A stretch of 10,716 bases of DNA from positions 1-10,716 of the forward strand of contig CALAEU010000122.1 of the NCBI GenBank assembly GCA_937891215.1, read 5' to 3'. Shown piece after piece: positions 6,661 through 10,716 of this stretch. Position numbers and translations under genes: made by a program. Within the stretch, counting starts at the first letter, position 1; every line of letters starts with the position of its first letter. The notes beneath the pieces are model-generated. The model saw nothing but the letters and a program-made list of their open reading frames with translations, searched no databases and was not told the origin of the DNA. The DNA comes from an uncultured Clostridia bacterium (lineage in GTDB: Bacteria; Bacillota_A; Clostridia; Oscillospirales; Acutalibacteraceae).

Positions 6661-7368
6661 TGCTTTTACATACATTTTTTCTGTCGTGTCAAATTTATAA
6701 ACAGTTTCACCATCAATTGCACAAGTATAATTGGTTGGTGTACCATCCTTTTCATACATTTTTACAGGATAAACTGTTTTACCATCTTTTGCTTTTAAAT
6801 TTGTACCTAAAAGTACCATTATATACTCATTTGGATTTTTCTGAAAACCTAAATCTGATGAAGAAAATTTATCTATCACCTTATGAAGACTTGTATTATT
6901 TTCTTCATCATAGAACAATGTTTCTTCTGGTTCTTTGGTTGTTTCTTTTGTTTCAACTGAAAATGCACCATTTAAAGTAAGTAACTGATATTCATTTTTT
7001 GTAGCATCAAACACATAACACTCGTAACCAGAAATTGCAAATATTGCTTCTGGTATTTCTGCATCTTCTGTTAAAAAAAGTTCAACTTTACAAGCACGGT
7101 TATTAAAAACACTTGTTTCGCCAAGTTTCATAATATATTCATCAAGTGTTTTCCCTATACCAAGCACTTCCAAAGGATACTGACTTAGCATCTGACGTGC
7201 AACACCCTCATTAACAGTCACACTACCTTTATTATCTGAAACTTCATAAACTGTATCTGCAGTTGCCAACGCATTGTTTTCTTTGTACTTTTTAATTGCG
7301 AAAGTAACGCCGAAAAGAATTGCCGACACTACAATAACTGCAATTAATACAGTAATTATTTTTTTCAT
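6658..7368 (-). CDS. Membrane-anchored protein with two tandem copies of an unrecognised domain
   Basis: The start is the ATG at 7368, with AGGAG 10 nt upstream; an in-frame GTG at 7377 is too close to the ribosome binding site. The 236-residue product has an N-terminal membrane helix (4-25) with no lipobox, and the rest should be extracytoplasmic. The body is an internal duplication. Copy 1 (about 61-130) contains LGIGKTLDEYIMKLG, then AISGYECYVFDATKNEY; copy 2 (about 164-236) contains LGFQKNPNEYIMVLLG, then AIDGETVYKFDTTEKMY. The shared pattern is LG..K...EYIM.L, a beta-rich middle, AI.G...Y.FD.T...Y. An acidic Thr/Glu linker separates them. I do not recognise the domain. It lies downstream of spoIIID on the same strand but has its own promoter. 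Confidence 0.85.
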   Translation of the reverse strand: MKKIITVLIAVIVVSAILFGVTFAIKKYKENNALATADTVYEVSDNKGSVTVNEGVARQMLSQYPLEVLGIGKTLDEYIMKLGETSVFNNRACKVELFLTEDAEIPEAIFAISGYECYVFDATKNEYQLLTLNGAFSVETKETTKEPEETLFYDEENNTSLHKVIDKFSSSDLGFQKNPNEYIMVLLGTNLKAKDGKTVYPVKMYEKDGTPTNYTCAIDGETVYKFDTTEKMYVKA

Positions 7369-7383
7369 AATAATCACTCTCCT

Positions 7384-7423
7384 GTATAGAGATTACTATA
7401 CAATTAACGAGAGTTTTTGTCAA
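7384..7423 (-). promoter_or_regulatory. Sigma-A promoter with a palindrome over the -10 and start site
   Basis: On the minus strand TTGACA (7423-7418), 17 nt, TATAGT (7400-7395). A perfect inverted repeat, GTATAG-6 nt-CTATAC (7384-7401), covers the -10 box and the likely start of transcription, where a repressor would sit. Confidence 0.8.
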
Positions 7424-7442
7424 GTTACAAGTGTTTTCCAAT

Positions 7443-7724
7443 TCATTTTAAAACCTTGTTAAGATACTTTTCTTTAGTTGCTATTCCACCACGAATGTGC
7501 CTTTCTTCTTTATTTTTTTCAAGCACTCGTCTGACCTCATTATATAATGCAGGATTAATTTTTCTCAAACGAACAGTCACATCGGTGTGCACAGTAGATT
7601 TTGAAACCCCAAACTTTTTGCCTGTTGCTCTTACTGTTGAATTTGTTTCTGCTATGTATCTACCAAGCAGGACTGCTCTTTCATCATATTGACCAGTGAA
7701 TTTTTCATTATAATTATAAGCCAT
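7443..7724 (-). CDS. spoIIID: Sporulation transcriptional regulator SpoIIID
   Basis: SpoIIID is a small DNA-binding regulator of the mother cell; in Bacillus subtilis it activates or represses many sigma-E genes and helps switch on sigK. The 93 residues match the family along their length: ERAVLLGRYIAETNSTVR, the helix-turn-helix KKFGVSKSTVHTDVTVRL (36-53), INPALYNEV and the C-terminal signature RHIRGGIATKEKY with basic residues that also contact DNA. It is about 8-10 residues longer at the N-terminus than the B. subtilis protein. GGGGGTG lies 4 nt before the ATG at 7724. The downstream neighbour is the tandem-domain membrane protein rather than the mreB-like gene (mbl) usual in Bacillus. Its presence marks the organism as an endospore former. 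Confidence 0.96.
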   Translation of the reverse strand: MAYNYNEKFTGQYDERAVLLGRYIAETNSTVRATGKKFGVSKSTVHTDVTVRLRKINPALYNEVRRVLEKNKEERHIRGGIATKEKYLNKVLK

Positions 7725-7750
7725 AACGCACCCCCATAATTTCTATTCTA

Positions 7751-7780
7751 AATTTATGAATTAAAACCAGAAATTATGAC
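7751..7780 (-). promoter_or_regulatory. Candidate sigma-E-type promoter of spoIIID
   Basis: On the minus strand GTCATAAT (7780-7773), 14 nt, CATAAATT (7758-7751) resembles the sigma-E pattern (KMATATT, about 14 nt, CATACAHT). No TTGACA/TATAAT pair of the vegetative type is visible at this spacing. The match is partial, and function is inferred from the known sigma-E control of spoIIID. Confidence 0.45.
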
Positions 7781-7801
7781 TTTGTATTTATTGATATATA
7801 G

Positions 7802-7834
7802 TATAATTTTATTACAAATTTGATTTCAGGGTGA
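7802..7834 (+). promoter_or_regulatory. -10 box and RBS of the ABM-domain gene
   Basis: TATAAT at 7802-7807, with only weak -35 candidates (TTTGTA at 7781). CAGGGTGA at 7827-7834 is the Shine-Dalgarno, 4 nt before the ATG at 7839. The spoIIID promoter region lies just upstream and divergent. Confidence 0.5.
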
Positions 7835-7838
7835 TTGA

Positions 7839-8171
7839 ATGGCTATAACAATAAACATTTATTATACAGGTGAAGCTGATAACATAAAGCTTTTCGCCGA
7901 AGAAATGATTTCAAGCGGAATTGTAGAAGAAATACGCAAGGAAGACGGCAACTTAAGATACGATTATTTTTTACCATTGTATAATGATAAAACGCTTCTT
8001 TTAATTGACAGTTGGGAAAACCAGCTTTCACTCGATAAGCACCACGCTTCACCTATGATGCAAAAAATTATTGAACTACGCGAGAAATATAACCTTCATA
8101 TGAAAGTAGAGAGATATATTTCAGATGAATCGGGTATTCCTGATAATGACAAGAAATTTATCAAGAATTAA
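7839..8171 (+). CDS. Antibiotic biosynthesis monooxygenase (ABM) domain protein, YgiN-like
   Basis: A 110-residue single-domain protein of the dimeric alpha-beta barrel ABM superfamily, which includes cofactor-free quinol monooxygenases such as YgiN. Visible family features are an N-terminal beta strand (MAITINIYYTGE), FAEEMISSGIVEEIRKEDGNLRYDYF (about 18-44; IR.E.GN..YDYF is a strong signature), LLLIDSWENQLSLDKHHASPMM (about 53-74) with the conserved W and HH, and LHMKVERYISDE near the end. These proteins are cytoplasmic, and few members have a known substrate, so the reaction is not assignable here. It stands alone between divergent spoIIID and the phosphohexomutase gene, which has its own promoter. 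Confidence 0.88.
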   Translation: MAITINIYYTGEADNIKLFAEEMISSGIVEEIRKEDGNLRYDYFLPLYNDKTLLLIDSWENQLSLDKHHASPMMQKIIELREKYNLHMKVERYISDESGIPDNDKKFIKN

Positions 8172-8184
8172 ATTATATTACTAC

Positions 8185-8215
8185 ATCAGATAAAACTGCT
8201 GATAATTTTTATTTT
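8185..8215 (+). terminator. Weak terminator-like hairpin after the ABM gene
   Basis: ATCAG (8185-8189) pairs with CTGAT (8199-8203) over a 9-nt loop, followed by AATTTTTATTTT. The stem is only 5 bp and AT-rich. Confidence 0.35.
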
Positions 8216-8230
8216 CTCATCTTATCCCCC

Positions 8231-8280
8231 TTTACACATAAATTTTTTTGTGATAAGATAAAAGTGTATTTTTTCAGGGG
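8231..8280 (+). promoter_or_regulatory. Extended -10 promoter and RBS of the phosphohexomutase gene
   Basis: TTTACA (8231-8236), 17 nt, TAAGAT (8254-8259) with TG one base upstream. AGGGG at 8276-8280 is 12 nt before the ATG at 8293, rather far for a Shine-Dalgarno. Confidence 0.6.
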
Positions 8281-8292
8281 ATGTGACTATTT

Positions 8293-9702
8293 ATGATTAA
8301 GTTTGGTACTGGTGGATGGCGTGCAATAATTGGTGATGATTTTACACGCGAAAATGTTCAACTTGTTGCTAACGGTATTTTAGAATATGCAAGAGAAACC
8401 AACAAAACTGACAAGCCAATTATCATTGGTTATGACAGACGATTTTTGTCAGAAAGTGCTGCAAAATGGATTGCTGAAGTATTGGCTAGTGGCGGTATTG
8501 ATGTATGGTTTTTAAACCGTTCTGCACCCACACCGCTTATAATGCACACAGTTAAAGACAGTCAACTTTACTTTGGCGTTGAAGTTACAGCAAGTCACAA
8601 CCCTGCCCGTTACAACGGAATTAAAGTTATAGTTGACGAAGGCAGAGACGCAAGTCAGGAGATTACTGGCAGAATTGAAGAATTGATTGAATCAACAAAA
8701 GAAGTTAAAACTATTGATTTTGATGAAGCAGTTTCTTCAGGTAAGGTTTTATATCTTCGTAACCCATTCAATAAATTCCTTGATGATATTTTAGCCCTTC
8801 TTGATACCGATGCATTAAGAGAACGCGGTCTTCGTGTTCTTTTCGACACAATGCACGGTTCTGGTGCCTATCCGTTACAGGTAATTTTCCACACAACACG
8901 ATGCACAGTTGACACAATAAACCTTAATAAAGACGCTTATTTTGGTGGCATTATGCCTGCACCAACTGAACAAACCCTCTCACCTCTCCGTGATATGGTC
9001 GTTAAAGGTGACTACGACCTTGGTATTGCTATGGATGGTGACGGTGACCGACTTGGTATTATTGATAAAGATGGTACATATATAAACGCTAACGAGATTC
9101 TTTGTATGCTTTACTACTACCTTGTAAAATACAAAGGTTGGAAAGGTGGAGTTGTAAGAAACCTTGCTACAACTCACATGCTCGACAAAATTGCAGAAAG
9201 TTTCGGCGAACAATGTTACGAAGTACCAGTTGGTTTTAAATACATTTCTTCTAAGATTGACGAAGTTGATGCAGTTTTGGGTGGCGAATCCTCAGGTGGT
9301 CTTACAGTTCGCGGTCACATTCATGGTAAAGACTCAGTTTACGCTGCATCTCTTTTTGCAGAAATGATAAGCGTTACAGGCAAATCTCCTGTTGAAATTA
9401 TGAAAGATTTAGAAAATCAGTTTGGTGTATTTATAATGGTTGAAGATAACCTTGTGTTTGCACCTGAATATAAAGAAACTGTAAATCAGATTATTATGCT
9501 CCAGAAAAAACTCCCTGAATTCAAAAATAAAGTAACACGCGTTAATTATGAAGATGGTTGCAAAGTGTATTTTGAAAATGGTGACTTTGTAATCTGCCGT
9601 TTCTCAGGTACAGAACCACTCCTTCGTATATTTGCTGAAAGCAGTGAAAAAGCTACAGCAAGAGAATATGTTGATGCGTTCAGAGTGTTCCTTAATCTTT
9701 AA
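8293..9702 (+). CDS. Alpha-D-phosphohexomutase (phosphoglucomutase/phosphomannomutase)
   Basis: This enzyme interconverts hexose 1- and 6-phosphates through a phosphoserine and a bisphosphorylated intermediate, feeding glycogen, nucleotide sugars and wall polymers. All four family signatures are intact in order: TASHNP (99-104, phospho-acceptor Ser101), DGDGDR (248-253, Mg binding), GGESSGG (330-336, sugar specificity) and RFSGTEP (436-442, phosphate binding). The N-terminus IKFGTGGWRAIIGDDFT (2-18) is typical. The 469 residues are normal for the bacterial PGM/PMM group. GESSGG does not separate glucose from mannose substrates, so the exact specificity is left open. The gene is monocistronic: its own promoter lies upstream, and its stop codon (9700-9702) is the first base triplet of the inverted-repeat element that follows, so the insertion abuts the reading frame without damaging it. 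Confidence 0.95.
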   Translation: MIKFGTGGWRAIIGDDFTRENVQLVANGILEYARETNKTDKPIIIGYDRRFLSESAAKWIAEVLASGGIDVWFLNRSAPTPLIMHTVKDSQLYFGVEVTASHNPARYNGIKVIVDEGRDASQEITGRIEELIESTKEVKTIDFDEAVSSGKVLYLRNPFNKFLDDILALLDTDALRERGLRVLFDTMHGSGAYPLQVIFHTTRCTVDTINLNKDAYFGGIMPAPTEQTLSPLRDMVVKGDYDLGIAMDGDGDRLGIIDKDGTYINANEILCMLYYYLVKYKGWKGGVVRNLATTHMLDKIAESFGEQCYEVPVGFKYISSKIDEVDAVLGGESSGGLTVRGHIHGKDSVYAASLFAEMISVTGKSPVEIMKDLENQFGVFIMVEDNLVFAPEYKETVNQIIMLQKKLPEFKNKVTRVNYEDGCKVYFENGDFVICRFSGTEPLLRIFAESSEKATAREYVDAFRVFLNL

Positions 9703-9720
9703 TTCGGAATTGTCGGAAAC
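9700..9720 (+). repeat. Left inverted end of the element
   Basis: AATTCGGAATTGTCGGAAAC pairs with the right end at 10366-10385 over 19 positions with one single-base insertion. It begins inside the phosphohexomutase stop codon. Confidence 0.8.
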
Positions 9721-9760
9721 GCTTTGCGTTTGATTATAATTATTTGTGAATAAAATAAAA

Positions 9761-9806
9761 AAAAGTTCTATCAATTTCAAAAACTGAAAATGATAGAACT
9801 TTTTTA
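9761..9806. repeat. Long hairpin, copy 1 (terminator-like)
   Basis: GTTCTATCAATTTCA (9765-9779) pairs with TGAAAATGATAGAAC (9785-9799) with one mismatch and a 5-nt loop, flanked by an A-run before and TTTTTT after. It can end transcription of the phosphohexomutase gene. It recurs almost unchanged at 10296-10339. Confidence 0.85.
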
Positions 9807-9834
9807 GTTATGTTTTCAACTTTATCAAAGACAA

Positions 9835-9894
9835 AACTTCACTGTGGAACAACTTCACTACGAAGTAACTTCACTTGCCGAGAGGCAAACTTAG
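9835..9894. repeat. AACTTCACT repeat array with 16-bp period
   Basis: Three exact copies of AACTTCACT start at 9835, 9851 and 9867, exactly 16 bp apart, and a degraded copy (AACTTAG) starts at 9888. The spacers differ, and two form small hairpins with their surroundings: ACTTC/GAAGT (9852-9866) and TTGCC/GGCAA (9875-9888). The array lies upstream of the antitoxin promoter. Confidence 0.8.
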
Positions 9895-9896
9895 TT

Positions 9897-9921
9897 GCAA
9901 AAATGTTTAAAGCATTTTTGC
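9897..9921. repeat. Near-perfect palindrome next to the antitoxin -35
   Basis: GCAAAAATG (9897-9905) pairs with CATTTTTGC (9913-9921) around TTTAAAG. It ends 4 nt before the -35 box of the antitoxin promoter, so it could be an operator or part of the repeat array. Confidence 0.6.
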
Positions 9922-9925
9922 TGGG

Positions 9926-9953
9926 TTGACATTTTTTTATTATTTGTTATAAT
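9926..9953 (+). promoter_or_regulatory. Strong promoter of the antitoxin RNA
   Basis: TTGACA (9926-9931), 16 nt, TATAAT (9948-9953) with TG one base upstream of the -10: both hexamers are perfect and the -10 is extended. The predicted start is near 9960. Confidence 0.85.
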
Positions 9954-9959
9954 ATAAAT

Positions 9960-10050
9960 GAACAAGGAACTATCCGATAAACGGTTAGTCCTTAAAAACT
10001 CTTAGAAATAACCGCGAGTTTGTGAGACTGAGGCGGTTATTTCTTTTTTA
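9960..10050 (+). ncRNA. Putative type I antitoxin RNA, convergent with the toxin gene
   Basis: The predicted transcript is about 90 nt, from the strong promoter to the terminator at 10004-10044. It has two structured parts. The first is a 5' hairpin (9964-9993): AAGG-A-ACTA-T-CCG pairs with CGG-T-TAGT-CCTT around loop ATAAA, with one bulge and one mismatch. The second is the terminator stem. Its 3' end is fully antisense to the last codon, stop and terminator of the toxin mRNA. Its left hairpin arm (GGAACTATCCG) is also nearly complementary to CGGTTAGTCCTC in the toxin leader (10185-10174). A short ORF from the ATG at 9958 lies at or before the transcription start and has no ribosome binding site, so a non-coding role is preferred. 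Antitoxin function is inferred from arrangement. Confidence 0.7.
10004..10050. terminator. Shared bidirectional terminator of toxin and antitoxin
   Basis: A 12-bp perfect stem, AGAAATAACCGC (10004-10015) with GCGGTTATTTCT (10033-10044), is followed by TTTTTTATTA on the plus strand and AAGAGTTTTTAAGG on the minus strand. The toxin stop codon (10039-10037) lies inside the stem. Confidence 0.9.
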
Positions 10051-10123
10051 TTATATCGATAACAAGTGCTATTATAGAAACTATAAGAGAAAGTAATAAT
10101 AACAATTCACTGTATGTAACCAT
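10037..10123 (-). CDS. Small holin-like / Fst-type membrane toxin
   Basis: A 28-residue hydrophobic peptide: MVTYSELLLLL, then a single membrane helix (about 6-25, SLIVSIIALVIDII) and a KKK C-terminus. This is the layout of the putative holin-like toxins and Fst/TxpA-type peptides of Firmicutes, and the MVTYSEL start is, from memory, characteristic of the holin-like group. Such peptides insert in the membrane and disturb it or cell division. AAAGGAGGG (10140-10132) is a very strong Shine-Dalgarno, 8 nt before the ATG, but lies in a leader hairpin. The stop is inside the terminator stem shared with the convergent antitoxin RNA. The promoter, leader structure, terminator and antisense partner all point to a real type I toxin gene. 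Activity is not shown by sequence. Confidence 0.8.
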   Translation of the reverse strand: MVTYSELLLLLSLIVSIIALVIDIIKKK

Positions 10124-10131
10124 GAGCACCG

Positions 10132-10166
10132 CCCTCCTTTCTATAGGAGGGAAAAGAATGCCCTCC
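10132..10166 (-). promoter_or_regulatory. Toxin leader switch: alternative hairpins at the Shine-Dalgarno
   Basis: On the toxin mRNA three 6-nt arms follow each other: GGAGGG (10166-10161), CCCTCC (10151-10146) and GGAGGG (10137-10132, the Shine-Dalgarno itself). CCCTCC can pair with either neighbour. Pairing with the third arm hides the ribosome binding site; pairing with the first frees it. Confidence 0.65.
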
Positions 10167-10173
10167 ATAAAAA

Positions 10174-10185
10174 GAGGACTAACCG
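10174..10185. repeat. Toxin-leader copy of the antitoxin repeat
   Basis: GAGGACTAACCG here is a direct repeat of AAGGAACTATCCG at 9964-9976. Because the two RNAs are read from opposite strands, the copies yield complementary RNA segments, as with the direct repeats of the par/fst locus. Confidence 0.6.
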
Positions 10186-10209
10186 CTTACCGCAAAGGAT
10201 AATTCCCTG

Positions 10210-10223
10210 GGAACTTATGTTCC
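10210..10223 (-). other. 5'-terminal hairpin of the toxin mRNA
   Basis: GGAAC-AUAA-GUUCC falls at the predicted 5' end of the toxin transcript (start near 10222-10225). Such end hairpins protect toxin mRNAs from decay in related systems; that role is inferred here. Confidence 0.5.
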
Positions 10224-10229
10224 GTAGTT

Positions 10230-10258
10230 AGTATATCACTTATCGCTTGAATTGTCAA
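10230..10258 (-). promoter_or_regulatory. Sigma-A promoter of the toxin mRNA
   Basis: On the minus strand TTGACA (10258-10253), 17 nt, TATACT (10235-10230). The leader to the toxin ATG is therefore about 100 nt. Confidence 0.85.
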
Positions 10259-10295
10259 ATAATATCAATGTTTGTGAATTTGCAAGTAAAAGTTA

Positions 10296-10339
10296 AAAAG
10301 TTCTATCGCTTTCAATACTGAAAATGATAGAACTTTTTT
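10296..10339. repeat. Long hairpin, copy 2 (terminator-like)
   Basis: GTTCTATCGCTTTCA (10300-10314) pairs with TGAAAATGATAGAAC (10319-10333) and is followed by TTTTTTAGTTATG, the same downstream sequence as copy 1. The two copies bracket the toxin-antitoxin module. The side facing the toxin promoter has AAAAAG, so it may insulate the module from outside transcription. Confidence 0.85.
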
Positions 10340-10365
10340 AGTTATGAAATTATAATGCCAACGCA

Positions 10366-10385
10366 GTTCCGACAATTCCGAATTA
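10366..10385 (-). repeat. Right inverted end of the element
   Basis: GTTCCGACAATTCCGAATTA is the inverted counterpart of 9700-9720. It merges rightward into a run of 7-bp repeats. Confidence 0.8.
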
Positions 10386-10406
10386 CGCATTACGCATTCC
10401 GAATTA
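10375..10406. repeat. Tandem 7-bp repeats at the element's right border
   Basis: ATTCCGA, ATTACGC, ATTACGC, ATTCCGA follow one another at 10375, 10382, 10389 and 10396 and are followed by ATTA. The right inverted end of the element overlaps the first unit. Confidence 0.75.
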
Positions 10407-10410
10407 GAGC

Positions 10411-10716
10411 TTACTCGCCCTTCATACCTAATAACTTTGCTTTGCCGTCAAATACAGCCTGTGAAACTTTGATTGAGTCAAAAATTGCAGATTTAATATC
10501 ATCATCAGTAGCACCGAGTTCACGGGAGTAACTATCAGGAATAAAGAGGTTTACATCCATAATATCTGCAAGTCCGTCAACATCAATACCACTTTCAATT
10601 CCTTTAGCGGCATATTCTTTCTTAACACCACCAAGACCCATTCTCATCATCCAAGGTGCAACAGAAATAATTTTTCTGTCACTGCCCATTCCACGAGCGT
10701 CATAAACGATTTTAAG
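10411..10716 (-). CDS. 3' part of an unrecognised protein gene, running off the window
   Basis: The frame is open from the right edge (10716) to TAA at 10411-10413 and gives the last 101 residues; the start lies outside. Visible text includes KIVYDARGMGSDRKI, APWMMRMGLGGVKKEYAAKG, DVNLFIPDSYSREL and KVSQAVFDGKAKLLGMKGE. It is soluble, compositionally normal and looks conserved rather than spurious. An internal ATG at 10689 would cut into the conserved-looking start and has no ribosome binding site, so it is not taken as the start. I do not recognise the family. The repeats at 10375-10406 begin 4 nt beyond its stop. Confidence 0.75.
   Translation of the reverse strand, partial: LKIVYDARGMGSDRKIISVAPWMMRMGLGGVKKEYAAKGIESGIDVDGLADIMDVNLFIPDSYSRELGATDDDIKSAIFDSIKVSQAVFDGKAKLLGMKGE

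Larger units (their letters stand above)
9700..10385. mobile_element. MITE-like element with inverted ends carrying a toxin-antitoxin module
   Basis: TAATTCGGAATTGTCGGAAA (from 9700) is the reverse complement of TTCCGACAATTCCGAATTA (10367-10385) apart from one extra A. The match continues inward: a GCGTT..ATTATAATT block lies at about 9726-9741 on the left and, inverted, at about 10348-10365 on the right. Each end is then followed inward by a near-identical self-complementary hairpin. The inverted ends are thus about 100 bp each, imperfect, enclosing about 480 bp with a type I toxin-antitoxin module and no transposase. TA flanks both outer ends, as expected for IS630/mariner-type MITEs, but the ends are themselves partly palindromic, so this is weak evidence. 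Mobility is inferred. Confidence 0.55.

Noticed and set aside
8980..9213. Open frames in other phases inside the phosphohexomutase gene
   Set aside because: All lie within a gene with four intact family motifs and lack start signals.
9835..9921. CRISPR array suggested by regularly spaced AACTTCACT repeats
   Set aside because: Repeats are 9 nt and spacers 7 nt, far below CRISPR sizes, and no cas genes are present.
9958..10005. Small ORF of 15 codons (MNKELSDKRL...) inside the antitoxin region
   Set aside because: Its ATG lies at or before the predicted transcription start and has no ribosome binding site; the sequence is explained by the RNA hairpin.
10411..10689. Complete 92-residue gene starting at 10689
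   Set aside because: The frame stays open to the window edge with protein-like sequence and the internal ATG has no RBS, so it is a partial gene.
1..10716. tRNA or rRNA genes
   Set aside because: No cloverleaf with GTTCRAANC or rRNA-like conserved segment was seen on either strand; this was by eye only.

Overview
The window is AT-rich and reads as a Gram-positive, endospore-forming member of the Clostridia, probably a gut-type anaerobe. The evidence is a clear SpoIIID, a MurT-type Mur ligase, a VanY-like M15 carboxypeptidase, CoaX beside an ECF S component, short zinc-finger domains of clostridial type, and consensus sigma-A promoters with GGAGG-type ribosome binding sites. No finer taxonomy can be supported from the sequence alone.

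Layout. 1-1712: a minus-strand pair, mscL (with a C-terminal zinc ribbon) overlapping murT by ATGA. The 3' half of murT is abnormal: at its first CPxC knuckle the ligase turns into a RING-like finger and then into the antisense of what looks like the start of another gene on the plus strand. 1656-3200: coaX (TTG start) and a probable pantothenate ECF S component, closed by a strong bidirectional terminator. 3195-4946: two minus-strand lipoproteins. 5127-6656: a perfect sigma-A promoter drives an M15B D,D-carboxypeptidase and a coupled DUF1963/YwqG-like gene, ending in a second bidirectional terminator. 6658-7724: minus-strand spoIIID, then a membrane-anchored protein built from two copies of one domain. 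7839-9702: an ABM-family monooxygenase-like protein and a phosphohexomutase, both plus strand.

9700-10410 lacks long ORFs but is the most structured part. Imperfect inverted ends (9700-9720 and 10366-10385), each followed inward by a near-identical long hairpin, bracket a compact type I toxin-antitoxin module. On the minus strand is a 28-codon holin-like/Fst-type membrane toxin gene (10037-10123) with its own promoter and a 5' leader in which CCCTCC can pair either with the Shine-Dalgarno or with an upstream GGAGGG. On the plus strand is a strong extended -10 promoter making a small RNA of about 90 nt, convergent with the toxin, sharing its bidirectional terminator and carrying a second short region of complementarity to the toxin leader. 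This resembles the par/fst organisation and appears to ride in a MITE-like element inserted at the phosphohexomutase stop codon. An array of AACTTCACT repeats with 16-bp period precedes the antitoxin promoter.

10411-10716 is the 3' part of an unrecognised minus-strand gene that runs off the window.
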